From NCBI GenBank assembly GCA_945982095.1, contig CAMFRR010000012.1:1-11049 (forward strand): a stretch of DNA of 11,049 nucleotides. Direction: 5' to 3'. Position numbers and translations under genes: made by a program. Below, piece after piece: positions 1-7,670 of the stretch. Under the pieces are notes generated by a model. The model saw only the letters and a list, made by a program, of their open reading frames with translations, made no database searches and was not told the DNA's origin. The stretch is from an uncultured Bacteroidales bacterium. Lineage in GTDB: Bacteria; Bacteroidota; Bacteroidia; Bacteroidales; UBA932. Position 1 is the first letter of the stretch. The number at the start of each line of letters is the position of its first letter.

Positions 1-2619
1 CTTTATGTTGTGGACGGTTTCCCAACAGAGAGTTCTGTGGCAACCAATATAGCCTCAGCCGATATCGAGAGCATAGACATTCTGAAAGATGCCTCAGCTA
101 CAGCCATTTACGGTGCACGAGGCGCCAATGGTGTCATTGTGATAACCACAAAACAGGGTATGGAAGGCAAGCCTAAGATTAACTTCTCTGCCAATTTCAC
201 AGGCAACAACGTTGCCAATAAGGTGAAACTCATGGATGCTTATGAGTTTGTGGAACTCCAGACCGAGATGTATGAGTACTGGAACAACACCAATATATAT
301 TTCAAGAATCCTGACGGTCCTGAGTACACACTGGAGGATTATAAGAATGCAACTACACATGATTGGCAGGATGACATTTACCGCACTGCTCTTACACAGA
401 ACTATAATGTCTCCATTTCAGGCGGCGTTAAAGAGGCCGGAAACCGCTACAATGCCAGCCTTTCTGCCACCAGCCAGGACGGTGTAATCGTTAAATCCAA
501 TTTCCAGAGGTATCAGGGCAAGATTAATTTCCAGCAGAAGATAGGAAAGAAAGTGACCCTCGACCTGCTGGCAAACTATTCACGCAGCATTACCAATGGC
601 GTTACCCCTACTAGTGCCCAGCAGTCTTCTTCGGCTTCAGGCTGGCTCATGTACTCGCTTTGGGGCTATCGTCCTGTTACTCCTCTTTCTCAGAAAGACA
701 CTGGTCTGGAGAATGAACTCATAGACCAGGATTTCTCAAGCGGCAACGACTACCGTTTCAATCCTGCCAAGACCGTACGCAACGAATACCGCAAGACCAC
801 AGTTGATTACCTCAATGCAAATGCAGGTCTCACTTGGGAGATTATTGAGGACCTCAAGCTCAAAGTGACAGGCGGCTACACTATGAACAAGCGTACTCGT
901 GAGGAGTTCAACGGTACACAGACATATACAGGTTATCCGGGCTCTCCTTCGGGTAAGGGCATAAACGGAGCCATATACTGGACAGACAAGACCACATGGC
1001 TCAATGAGAATACCCTCACCTACACCAAACGTTTCGCGCGCAAGCACAATTTCCAGTTCCTTGCCGGTCTCACATTCCAGGGCGAATCGATGAAGTATCA
1101 GGGCACTTCAGCCATACAGATGACCACTGAGTCTCTGGGACTGAACGGTATGCACACTGGTAAGCTCCAGACAGTCATTCCTTACCAGTATGACTGGACA
1201 ATGATGTCAGGACTCTTCAGGGTAAACTACAACTACAAATATAAATACTACATCACTGCTTCGTTCCGTGCCGACGGTTCTTCAAAATTCCCTAAAGGAA
1301 ACCGTTGGGGCTATTTCCCTTCAGTGGGCGCATCATGGAACATCAACCGTGAGGATTTCCTCAAGGATGTGCAGTGGCTCAACAATACCAAACTGCGTTT
1401 CTCATGGGGCCAGACCGGTAACAACCGTACCACCACCCCTTATGACTACTATTCGCAGATTGCAACCTTGCCTGGACATCCAGAGTCTTACGACTATGTA
1501 TTCAATGGACAGATCTATTCAGGTTACTATCCTTCCAACATGACCAACGACAAGCTCAAATGGGAGACTACAGAGCAGTGGAACGTGGGTCTGGACCTCT
1601 CATTCCTGAACGACAGGATCAAACTCACCGCCGACTGGTATCTCAAGAACACACGTGATCTGCTTCTCCAGGCAACGCTCCCTGCTTCTTCAGGTTATCA
1701 GTCAGCTATGCTCAACATAGGCTCGATGCAGAACCAGGGTGTCGAACTTACCCTCAACCTCATACCTGTTCAGACCAAGAACTTCACCTGGAGCATGGAC
1801 TTCAACATTGCCATGAACCGCAATAAGGTGACTGCTCTTACCAACGACCAGCTCTCTCTCACCTCTGCCGTTTCATGGGACCAGAACTTCAACAGCCAGT
1901 TCCCTTATATTACTCAGGTGGGCAGGCCTTCAGGCATGATGTACGGCTACATATACGAAGGCACCTACAAGCCTGAGGACTTTGATGGCACAACACTTAA
2001 GGACGGTGTACCTTATATGACAAGCGTGGGCAAGAACAATACTCTTCCTGGTGACCCTAAATATACAGATGTCAACCTTGACGGTGTAATCGATGACCAC
2101 GACCGTACAATCATAGGCTGCGGCCAGCCTCTCCATACAGGCGGTTTCGGCAATACCTTCAATTTCTATGGTTTTGACGTCAATGTATTCTTCTCTTGGA
2201 GCTATGGCAATGATGTTCTCAACGCCAACAGGCTCATATTCGAGAACGGTTCGAAGCCTGGTCTGAACATGCTCCAGAGCTATAAGAACCACTGGTCAGA
2301 GCAGAATCCTACCAGCGACATTCCACGTATCGGAGCCAACGGAATGAATGTTTATTCTTCAAGGGTAGTGGAGGACGGTTCGTTCCTGCGTCTGAAGACC
2401 CTTTCTATAGGTTATACATTCCAAAGAGATCTGCTGCGCAGGATGCATTTCGATGCCATGCGTATATACGTTTCAGCTGACAACCTCTTCACAATCACCA
2501 AATATAGCGGTCCTGACCCTGAGGTGTCTACAAGGAACTCTGTCCTCACTCCAGGCTTTGACTGGTCGGCTTATCCGCGCTCAAGAGGTTTCTCTGCAGG
2601 TATTTCATTTACATTCTAA
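1..2619 (+). CDS. SusC/RagA-family TonB-dependent outer-membrane receptor, 5'-truncated
   Basis: This is the transport barrel of a SusC/SusD complex, which imports glycans or other bulky nutrients across the outer membrane using TonB energy. The reading frame is already open at base 1 and covers 872 codons to the TAA at 2617-2619. The GTG at base 10 is internal, because the first visible residues LYVVDGFP are the conserved SusC plug motif. The plug continues with the typical [19 protein letters not shown] stretch near codons 33-51. The rest is barrel rich in aromatic residues, with the SusC hallmarks [14 protein letters not shown] and [18 protein letters not shown] near the C-terminus. It ends in Phe (GISFTF), the usual outer-membrane insertion signal recognised by Bam. 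The missing N-terminus should hold the signal peptide and carboxypeptidase-regulatory-like domain; whether an STN signalling domain exists cannot be told. The substrate is not readable from sequence. SusD follows after 12 bp. Confidence 0.97.
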   Translation, partial: LYVVDGFPTESSVATNIASADIESIDILKDASATAIYGARGANGVIVITTKQGMEGKPKINFSANFTGNNVANKVKLMDAYEFVELQTEMYEYWNNTNIYFKNPDGPEYTLEDYKNATTHDWQDDIYRTALTQNYNVSISGGVKEAGNRYNASLSATSQDGVIVKSNFQRYQGKINFQQKIGKKVTLDLLANYSRSITNGVTPTSAQQSSSASGWLMYSLWGYRPVTPLSQKDTGLENELIDQDFSSGNDYRFNPAKTVRNEYRKTTVDYLNANAGLTWEIIEDLKLKVTGGYTMNKRTREEFNGTQTYTGYPGSPSGKGINGAIYWTDKTTWLNENTLTYTKRFARKHNFQFLAGLTFQGESMKYQGTSAIQMTTESLGLNGMHTGKLQTVIPYQYDWTMMSGLFRVNYNYKYKYYITASFRADGSSKFPKGNRWGYFPSVGASWNINREDFLKDVQWLNNTKLRFSWGQTGNNRTTTPYDYYSQIATLPGHPESYDYVFNGQIYSGYYPSNMTNDKLKWETTEQWNVGLDLSFLNDRIKLTADWYLKNTRDLLLQATLPASSGYQSAMLNIGSMQNQGVELTLNLIPVQTKNFTWSMDFNIAMNRNKVTALTNDQLSLTSAVSWDQNFNSQFPYITQVGRPSGMMYGYIYEGTYKPEDFDGTTLKDGVPYMTSVGKNNTLPGDPKYTDVNLDGVIDDHDRTIIGCGQPLHTGGFGNTFNFYGFDVNVFFSWSYGNDVLNANRLIFENGSKPGLNMLQSYKNHWSEQNPTSDIPRIGANGMNVYSSRVVEDGSFLRLKTLSIGYTFQRDLLRRMHFDAMRIYVSADNLFTITKYSGPDPEVSTRNSVLTPGFDWSAYPRSRGFSAGISFTF

Positions 2620-2631
2620 AAGGCTATCGAT

Positions 2632-4329
2632 ATGAAACTCAATAAGATAATATCAATTTCAGCGGCTTGTGCCCTGTTTGCGGGCTGTAGCTTCCTTGAT
2701 GTTACGCCTCAGGTCATATGCTCTGAGACCTTCTATAACACCAAGGATGAAGCCCTCAGTGCCCTAGTTGGTGTGTACGGTGTGATGAACAACGAGCCAT
2801 TCTACGGCAATTTCTACTCTCTGATGATCTCGAATGCAGATGACCTCTGCTATTTCAACCGTCCTACTACAAATGACAGCTATGTGGCTATGTATAAGCA
2901 TGATGCCAGCAACACTCAAGTTTACAGAGCATGGACTGAGATCTACAAAGGCATCAAGAATGCAAATGCTTTCATGGATGCCATTCCTAATACCGAATTT
3001 GATGTCGATGGAGCTCTTTATACCGAGGCCAGATTCCTGCGTGCATATTACCATTTCATTCTGGCTCAGGCTTGGGGTGACGTTCCGCTCAGAAAGCAGT
3101 CTGTGGTGAGCCACGACCAGATTATGGCAGCCTCTACTCCTCAGTACGAGGTGCTCACTTGGGTTGCAGAAGAGATGGAGGCCTGCCTTGAGAAACTTCC
3201 GCAGTCATTGGAAAATGCCCCTTCACGTGTGAACAAATACACTGCAGAGGCTGTGCTTTCAAGGGTTTATCTCTTCATGGCTGGTGCAACTGTAAAAGGC
3301 GGCGACAAGAAGGAATTCTACAAGAAGGCTATGGATCATGCAGACAACGTCATAGAATCAGGACTGTTCAGACTCAATGACAGCTATTCTGACGTGTTCA
3401 TCAATATGATTGCCGACCGCTATGACAAGGAATATAACGAGTCTATGTGGGAGGTTGACTTTATGGGCCTTCACTCTGCCGACAACTGGTCTAACGGACG
3501 TATAGGCGACCTCATAGGCTTGCAGAGCAGCGGCAGCAAAGATTATGACACTTTCCTTTGCAACTTTGCATATGGCCAGTATGACGGTTCACTCAAGCTT
3601 TGGGATCTTTATCTCCAGTCTGACGGCATAGGCAAGACAGCTCCTCTCACAACTGTCACTGACAAACGCCAGAGCTGGAACATGCCTCCATATAACTATG
3701 CGGGAAGGGTTGTCGCATCTCTGAAAGTCAATGTACCTGCCAGCACAGCCAAGGCTCCATATTATTATGACGGCAAATTGTCAGGCGAAATCATGGGTGA
3801 TGAGATTGTGGAAAATATGAATGCTGTAGCCGTGCGCAACTGCGGAAAATGGCGTCGTGAAAAGGGTATGGAAACCATACATAATTCAAAACAGCTTTAT
3901 ACAGGCATCAATTTCCCTATCATGCGTTATTCAGACGTGCTGCTTATGTATGCTGAGGCTTCTCTGGAGTACAGCGGCGCCGTGAGCCAGAAAGCAATAG
4001 ATTGCGTACAAAAGGTGCGCACCAGGGCAGGTGTCGAGACAGCTTCTTCATACAGCGCTGATGACTTCCGCAAGCTGGTACGCAACGAGCGTGGCCGTGA
4101 GCTTTGCTTCGAGGCTCTGCGCAAATACGACCTCATACGCTGGGGCATATTCGTTGAGACTATGCACGGATATGAGACAGATGCCACTGACGCAAGGTGG
4201 TCAGCGGATCCAAAGTCTGGCTATGCTGCTGCCATTGGCACTGCGGTACAGGAGAAACACATAGTCCTGCCTGTTCCTACAGTTGAGCTGGGCGTCAACA
4301 ACTTGCTGCAACAGAATACTCTTTGGTAA
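2632..4329 (+). CDS. SusD/RagB-family nutrient-binding outer-membrane lipoprotein
   Basis: This is the surface lipoprotein that caps the SusC barrel and binds the substrate. The 565 residues are a normal SusD length. The N-terminus is a lipoprotein signal peptide ending in the lipobox LFAGC, with Cys19 as the lipidation site, followed by FLDVTPQ, the typical start of mature SusD proteins. The N-terminal domain (SusD_N type) with TPR-like helices contains the EARFLRAYYHFILAQAWGDVP stretch around residues 127-147. The C-terminal SusD_RagB domain shows MRYSDVLLMYAEA at 431-443, ERGRELCFEALRKYDLIRWG at 486-505, and a closing segment of the LPVPTVEL type. It lies 12 bp after the receptor and 18 bp before the DUF5017 gene, so the three are very likely one transcript. 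The ATG at 2632 is chosen because it gives the complete signal peptide. The ligand is unknown; SusD sequences diverge too much to infer it by eye. Confidence 0.96.
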   Translation: MKLNKIISISAACALFAGCSFLDVTPQVICSETFYNTKDEALSALVGVYGVMNNEPFYGNFYSLMISNADDLCYFNRPTTNDSYVAMYKHDASNTQVYRAWTEIYKGIKNANAFMDAIPNTEFDVDGALYTEARFLRAYYHFILAQAWGDVPLRKQSVVSHDQIMAASTPQYEVLTWVAEEMEACLEKLPQSLENAPSRVNKYTAEAVLSRVYLFMAGATVKGGDKKEFYKKAMDHADNVIESGLFRLNDSYSDVFINMIADRYDKEYNESMWEVDFMGLHSADNWSNGRIGDLIGLQSSGSKDYDTFLCNFAYGQYDGSLKLWDLYLQSDGIGKTAPLTTVTDKRQSWNMPPYNYAGRVVASLKVNVPASTAKAPYYYDGKLSGEIMGDEIVENMNAVAVRNCGKWRREKGMETIHNSKQLYTGINFPIMRYSDVLLMYAEASLEYSGAVSQKAIDCVQKVRTRAGVETASSYSADDFRKLVRNERGRELCFEALRKYDLIRWGIFVETMHGYETDATDARWSADPKSGYAAAIGTAVQEKHIVLPVPTVELGVNNLLQQNTLW

Positions 4330-4347
4330 TTTTAACTGCAAACTATC

Positions 4348-5313
4348 ATGAAGAAATCAATTATATTAATGGCCGGCCTTTTGGCTGTGTTTGGCTGCAA
4401 GCATGACATTGTCCGTCCGTCTGAGTTTCAGGTGACTCTGGACGAAGGCAACAGTTATCTCGCCGGAGAGCCGGTGCGTTTCAACTTCAGCGGAGAAGTT
4501 GAGAACATCATTTTCTACAGTGGCGAGACAGGTCACCAATACAAATATAAAGACAGGTATACTGTACCTCAGGAAGATGTACAGTCTATTAGCCTGAATC
4601 TTCAGACAATGGCCCGTTATGGACTTGCCGGTGCAATGGAAATATGGGTTACAAACAAATTCGAGGGCCTCAAGGGAGATGACGGCGCTGCTGACAGGGC
4701 CACTGTAAAGGCTATGGTGGAAGGCGGTATGCAGGGTTGGACAAAATTGCCTTGGGAAGAAGGTGCCAGCACGAAATGGGCGAATCAAACTATAGGTACC
4801 AATGAGGGAGATCCTGACCTTGGTGCGCTTGCAGACAACTTCTGCATAGCATTCCATTGGTGTCCTCCTGCAACTACCTCAACCCAGAGGACTTATTGGG
4901 TCAATGGCAGTCTTCATCTTGAAATCGCCGGCACCAACCCAACAAATACTGACATTACCAAGCTGAATTTCAAGACGGTGATGATGAATGAGGAACTTGA
5001 CCCATATCATGTCAACAAAGGTAATGGTTCTATAGTTTTGAACAACCCTAATACCGCTTCACTGATTTTCCAGGGCGTAGGCGCAAATGCGCTCAGCTAT
5101 TGTCTGGACGGATGGGCCATTTCCACTCCTTCTCCTCTTAACCGTGTCGCCAATGATCAGGCTATTGTCATTAAGGATATGCAGAACTACCTCCACCATT
5201 ATGAGTATGTTTTCGCAGAGCCAGGCGAATATGACCTGTATTTCGTAGGCTCGAACAACAACTATATGGATAAGAGCAGCAAGACTGTATCTATGAAAGT
5301 TACAATCAAATAG
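4348..5313 (+). CDS. DUF5017-family lipoprotein, SusE/F-position accessory protein
   Basis: This predicted outer-membrane lipoprotein of 321 residues has the lipobox AVFGC, with Cys17 as the lipid-modified residue. Just behind the anchor lies a PKD-like beta domain with the DUF5017 signature: FQVTLDEGNSY at 27-37, FNFSGEVENIIFYSGETGH at 45-63, then YKYKDR. The C-terminal half contains GWAISTPSPLNR at 255-266 and FAEPGEYDLYFVGSNNNY at 289-306, also typical of this family. Members usually sit directly after SusC/SusD genes. This is the position of SusE/SusF in the starch system, so a role in holding glycan at the cell surface is inferred. No catalytic motif is visible. It is the last gene of the operon, and a strong terminator begins 24 bp after its stop codon. 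Family membership is recalled from sequence resemblance, not from a search. Confidence 0.85.
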   Translation: MKKSIILMAGLLAVFGCKHDIVRPSEFQVTLDEGNSYLAGEPVRFNFSGEVENIIFYSGETGHQYKYKDRYTVPQEDVQSISLNLQTMARYGLAGAMEIWVTNKFEGLKGDDGAADRATVKAMVEGGMQGWTKLPWEEGASTKWANQTIGTNEGDPDLGALADNFCIAFHWCPPATTSTQRTYWVNGSLHLEIAGTNPTNTDITKLNFKTVMMNEELDPYHVNKGNGSIVLNNPNTASLIFQGVGANALSYCLDGWAISTPSPLNRVANDQAIVIKDMQNYLHHYEYVFAEPGEYDLYFVGSNNNYMDKSSKTVSMKVTIK

Positions 5314-5337
5314 TCCTGTTCCAGGCTGATACCAAAG

Positions 5338-5376
5338 CCCCGCTTCCCTTGTATGTAAAAAGGGAGGCGGGGTTTT
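5338..5376 (+). terminator. Rho-independent terminator of the SusC-SusD-DUF5017 operon
   Basis: Left arm CCCCGCTTCCCTT (5338-5350) pairs with right arm AAGGGAGGCGGGG (5360-5372). This gives 13 bp with one G-T wobble, around the 9-nt loop at 5351-5359, followed directly by TTTT at 5373-5376. It lies between the stop of the DUF5017 gene and the end of the convergent gene at 5397. Read on the minus strand the hairpin is followed only by CTTTGG, so it may stop the opposing transcript less well. The flanks (5314-5337 and 5377-5396) show nothing else. Confidence 0.9.
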
Positions 5377-5396
5377 CTAGTCAGTTATTAAGCGAT

Positions 5397-6161
5397 TTAT
5401 TTTTTCAGCATTTTTTCGGCTTCTTCGAGGCTGGCGCATTTGCCAACGTCCAGCATATGCAAGTCATCGCAGCGCCTGCCGTATATTCCATAATTTCTGG
5501 ATGCGGCGAAGAGCAGGAAGTCTCTGATTCCAAACACGGCCCCTGCGCCATCGTTGAGGCTCAGGCCTTTAGCTGCAACAAACCCCTCCATTACAGGGAA
5601 GACCTTGTCGGACAAAATCTGTATGCCAGAGTAGGCAAGTTCCAGGCATTGTGATGGAGAGAGCGAGTCGTCGCACATTATCGTTTCGCCTGTGGCGCTG
5701 TTGTTCCATCCCACCAGTCTCATGCTTTGGGCTTCAAAAAGGAAATGCCTTGATGTCTTCCTGTTGCTTACGAGCAGGGTGGCAAGGGCAGAGTCGTCGT
5801 GCGCTTGGAAAAGGCTGCCAAGATCGGCATCGGATAGTATGTCCACGTTGTGTATCAAGAATTTGCCGCTGCCCTCCAGGAGTTTTCTTGCATGCAGCAC
5901 AGCCCCACCGGTGTCAAGCAGCAGCCTGCGCTCGTCGCTTATTTGGAAATCCATCCATTCCTGTCTGCGTGTCCAATCTTCAAGCATGTCAGCGAAATGA
6001 TGCACGTTAACTACTGCGCTTTCGAATCCAGCTGCCTGCAGTTTGCGGGCCACGTGTTCTATGAGAGGCTGGCCTGCCACTGGAACAAGGGCTTTGGGCA
6101 TGCTGTCGGTAAGAGGCTTGAGTCTTGTGCCCAGGCCGGCTGCAAATATCATCGCTTTCAT
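5397..6161 (-). CDS. MurU-like sugar-1-phosphate nucleotidyltransferase
   Basis: This cytoplasmic enzyme of the NTP_transferase fold joins a sugar-1-phosphate to an NTP, releasing pyrophosphate. The N-terminus carries the nucleotide-binding signature AAGLGTRLKPLT at 8-19 with MPKALVPV at 21-28 (Lys23 the conserved substrate lysine). DTGGAV at 83-88 follows, then the metal-binding NVD at 105-107. A second metal-site Asp probably lies in LDVGK (Asp238). At 254 residues it has no left-handed beta-helix acyltransferase domain, which excludes GlmU. Size and motif spacing fit MurU (MurNAc-1-P uridylyltransferase) or mannose/heptose-1-P guanylyltransferases. The gene begins 3 bp after the stop of the AmgK-like kinase gene, and that pairing favours MurU and UDP-MurNAc formation. 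The exact sugar and nucleotide are inferred. ATG at 6159-6161 is the obvious start, since the signature begins at residue 4. It ends 20 bp from the T-tract of the terminator of the convergent Sus operon. Confidence 0.88.
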   Translation of the reverse strand: MKAMIFAAGLGTRLKPLTDSMPKALVPVAGQPLIEHVARKLQAAGFESAVVNVHHFADMLEDWTRRQEWMDFQISDERRLLLDTGGAVLHARKLLEGSGKFLIHNVDILSDADLGSLFQAHDDSALATLLVSNRKTSRHFLFEAQSMRLVGWNNSATGETIMCDDSLSPSQCLELAYSGIQILSDKVFPVMEGFVAAKGLSLNDGAGAVFGIRDFLLFAASRNYGIYGRRCDDLHMLDVGKCASLEEAEKMLKK

Positions 6162-6164
6162 AGC

Positions 6165-7598
6165 CTATTCATTATATATCTTTTCTATACCTCTCTCCCT
6201 GTGAATCAGATGTATACGTGCTTTGGGGAAACTTTCTGCAAGGTACTCTGCCATGTGCTGGGCCCCATAAACGGAGCGATGCTGGCCTCCTGTACAGCCG
6301 AAAGCTATGCTCATGTTAGAGAATCCGCGCTCTATGAACCTTCTGACATGTGGGGTCACCATAGCCTTGGCATTTTCCATGAATTCCGTCATCTCCCCGT
6401 CATCCTCCAGGAACTTTATAACCTCTTCGTCCAGGCCAGTCAGCTTTTTGTACTGTTCGTATCTCCCGGGGTTGTGAATGCCTCGGCAGTCGAAGGTATA
6501 TCCACCTCCGTTGCCGCTTAGGTCCTCAGGTATTCCTTTCATATAGGAAAAGCTGTACACCCTTACTGTCAGACGCTTGTCGTCATAACTGAGTGGAGCG
6601 AAACGCTCCAGACTGCAGAGTCGTCTCAGGGTATTAACCATATATGGCATACTCGAGAACTCTTCTCCTGCCTCGTCCAGCAAGCTCTGCAGCTGAGTCA
6701 GGGCAGGAATTATCATAGTGATGAACTTGGCCTTGTGTTCCACCAGCCCGCGGAATCCGTATGCCCCAAGTACCTGCAGCAGCCTAAGCAGTCTGAATCG
6801 CAGCAGTTCTGCACGGAATCTCTCTATATCCCCAAGGCGTTGGCCGGCAGCCTCAATGTATGTTTCCACCAAATGTTCGCGCAGAGCCTCGGGATATGCC
6901 GCCCTTACCTGCCATACGAAGGAAACGAGGTCATAGTGCACAGGGCCACGCCTTCCTCCCTGAAAATCTATGAAATAGGGCTGTGAGCCCCGCAGTATCA
7001 CGTTGCGGCTCTGGAAGTCCCTGAACATGAATGTGTTGCCGAAACGGTCGCATTCCAGGAGCAGGGAGGCGAAAGTGTGGAAATCGTCCTCGAGGGCGTT
7101 TTCGTCAAATTCCAGCCCCGAGCTTTTGAGGAAGCAATATTTGAAATAGTTCAGGTCGAAGCTGAGCATGCGGCGGTCGAATGCGGCCTGGGGATAGCAT
7201 TGGGAATAGTCCAGGTCCTCGCCAGCATCGAACTGGAAACGTACAAGCTGACGCATACATTGTTCCAATATTGTCGTGATGGGCCCGAAATCTCCGCTTT
7301 TGCGTGCATTATCCACCACGTCGTTGAGCATCACTTCCCCCATATCCTCCTGTAAATATGCGCTGAGGTCATCGGCTACGGCAAATATTCGCGGCACAGG
7401 CAGTCCCTTGTCGCGGAAATGTCGTGCGAGATAGATGAATGCTTGGTTTTCGCGTATTTCCTGTCCTATGGTGCCTATTGCCGAAGGACATGACATTCTG
7501 AAATAGCACCTGTTGCTGCCGCTTCCTTTTATTGGCGTAACAATCTTCGCTTCGGTACCATAATATTCCTTAAAAAGCCTGAAAATAGAGCTGTTCAC
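6165..7598 (-). CDS. AmgK-like sugar kinase fused to a RapZ C-terminal domain
   Basis: This 477-residue protein has two domains. Residues 1 to about 310 form an aminoglycoside-phosphotransferase-type kinase. Visible parts are the nucleotide loop GSGSNRCYFRM at 25-35, the hinge-like LQEDMGE at 82-88, the catalytic loop FRDFQSRN at 192-199 (Asp194, Asn199) and the metal-binding DFQGGRRGP at 211-219. This resembles AmgK, the anomeric kinase for MurNAc/GlcNAc in peptidoglycan recycling. Residues about 342-470 match the C-terminal domain of RapZ: FDCRGIHNP at 369-377, TGLD at 387-390 and GCTGGQHRSVY at 434-444. The N-terminal P-loop domain of true RapZ is absent, so annotation as an RNase adapter would mislead. 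The start is GTG at 7596-7598; there is no ATG upstream before an in-frame TAG, and the next residues fit the kinase N-terminus. The loop has Phe192 where many phosphotransferases have His. The MurU-like gene follows after 3 bp, so translation is probably coupled. Sugar substrate and ligand of the RapZ-C domain are inferred. Confidence 0.87.
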   Translation of the reverse strand: MNSSIFRLFKEYYGTEAKIVTPIKGSGSNRCYFRMSCPSAIGTIGQEIRENQAFIYLARHFRDKGLPVPRIFAVADDLSAYLQEDMGEVMLNDVVDNARKSGDFGPITTILEQCMRQLVRFQFDAGEDLDYSQCYPQAAFDRRMLSFDLNYFKYCFLKSSGLEFDENALEDDFHTFASLLLECDRFGNTFMFRDFQSRNVILRGSQPYFIDFQGGRRGPVHYDLVSFVWQVRAAYPEALREHLVETYIEAAGQRLGDIERFRAELLRFRLLRLLQVLGAYGFRGLVEHKAKFITMIIPALTQLQSLLDEAGEEFSSMPYMVNTLRRLCSLERFAPLSYDDKRLTVRVYSFSYMKGIPEDLSGNGGGYTFDCRGIHNPGRYEQYKKLTGLDEEVIKFLEDDGEMTEFMENAKAMVTPHVRRFIERGFSNMSIAFGCTGGQHRSVYGAQHMAEYLAESFPKARIHLIHRERGIEKIYNE

Positions 7599-7670
7599 TT
7601 GAAACTGAATTTTTGTTGGCTAAGTTAATGTTATTTTTCTTAAATTAACCGCTAAATTCGGTTTTTTAAT
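7599..7670. promoter_or_regulatory. Divergent intergenic region, probably holding two promoters
   Basis: These 72 bp separate the start codons of the kinase gene (minus) and the pullulanase gene (plus), so both promoters should lie here or reach into the coding sequences. The stretch is strongly A/T-rich. A TTTG at 7612-7615 followed by TAATGTTA near 7626-7633 on the plus strand is a weak approximation of the Bacteroides -33/-7 consensus (TTTG and TAnnTTTG), with too short a spacing. On the minus strand TAACTTAG at about 7620-7627 differs from the -7 consensus at one defined base. Neither is good enough to call. A short inverted repeat, AACCG and CGGTT (7647-7651 and 7659-7663), lies just before the pullulanase ATG. 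Confidence 0.4.

Noticed and set aside
1930..2292. Minus-strand ORF of 120 codons inside the SusC gene; similar ones at 94-360, 736-1047 and 2764-3114
   Set aside because: These are shadows of the SusC and SusD genes and show no recognisable protein features.
5349..5654. Plus-strand ORF starting inside the terminator hairpin
   Set aside because: It begins within the terminator and runs antisense through the nucleotidyltransferase gene.
5850..6521. Plus-strand ORF of 223 codons crossing the kinase/nucleotidyltransferase junction
   Set aside because: It is antisense to two well-supported genes and its translation is rich in Cys and His without any domain pattern.
6165..7598. Annotation of the fused kinase as RNase adapter RapZ
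   Set aside because: Only the C-terminal domain resembles RapZ; the N-terminal P-loop domain is replaced by an APH-type kinase.
7647..7667. Possible attenuator hairpin before the pullulanase start
   Set aside because: Only five base pairs with a 7-nt loop, and no leader peptide or alternative structure is visible.
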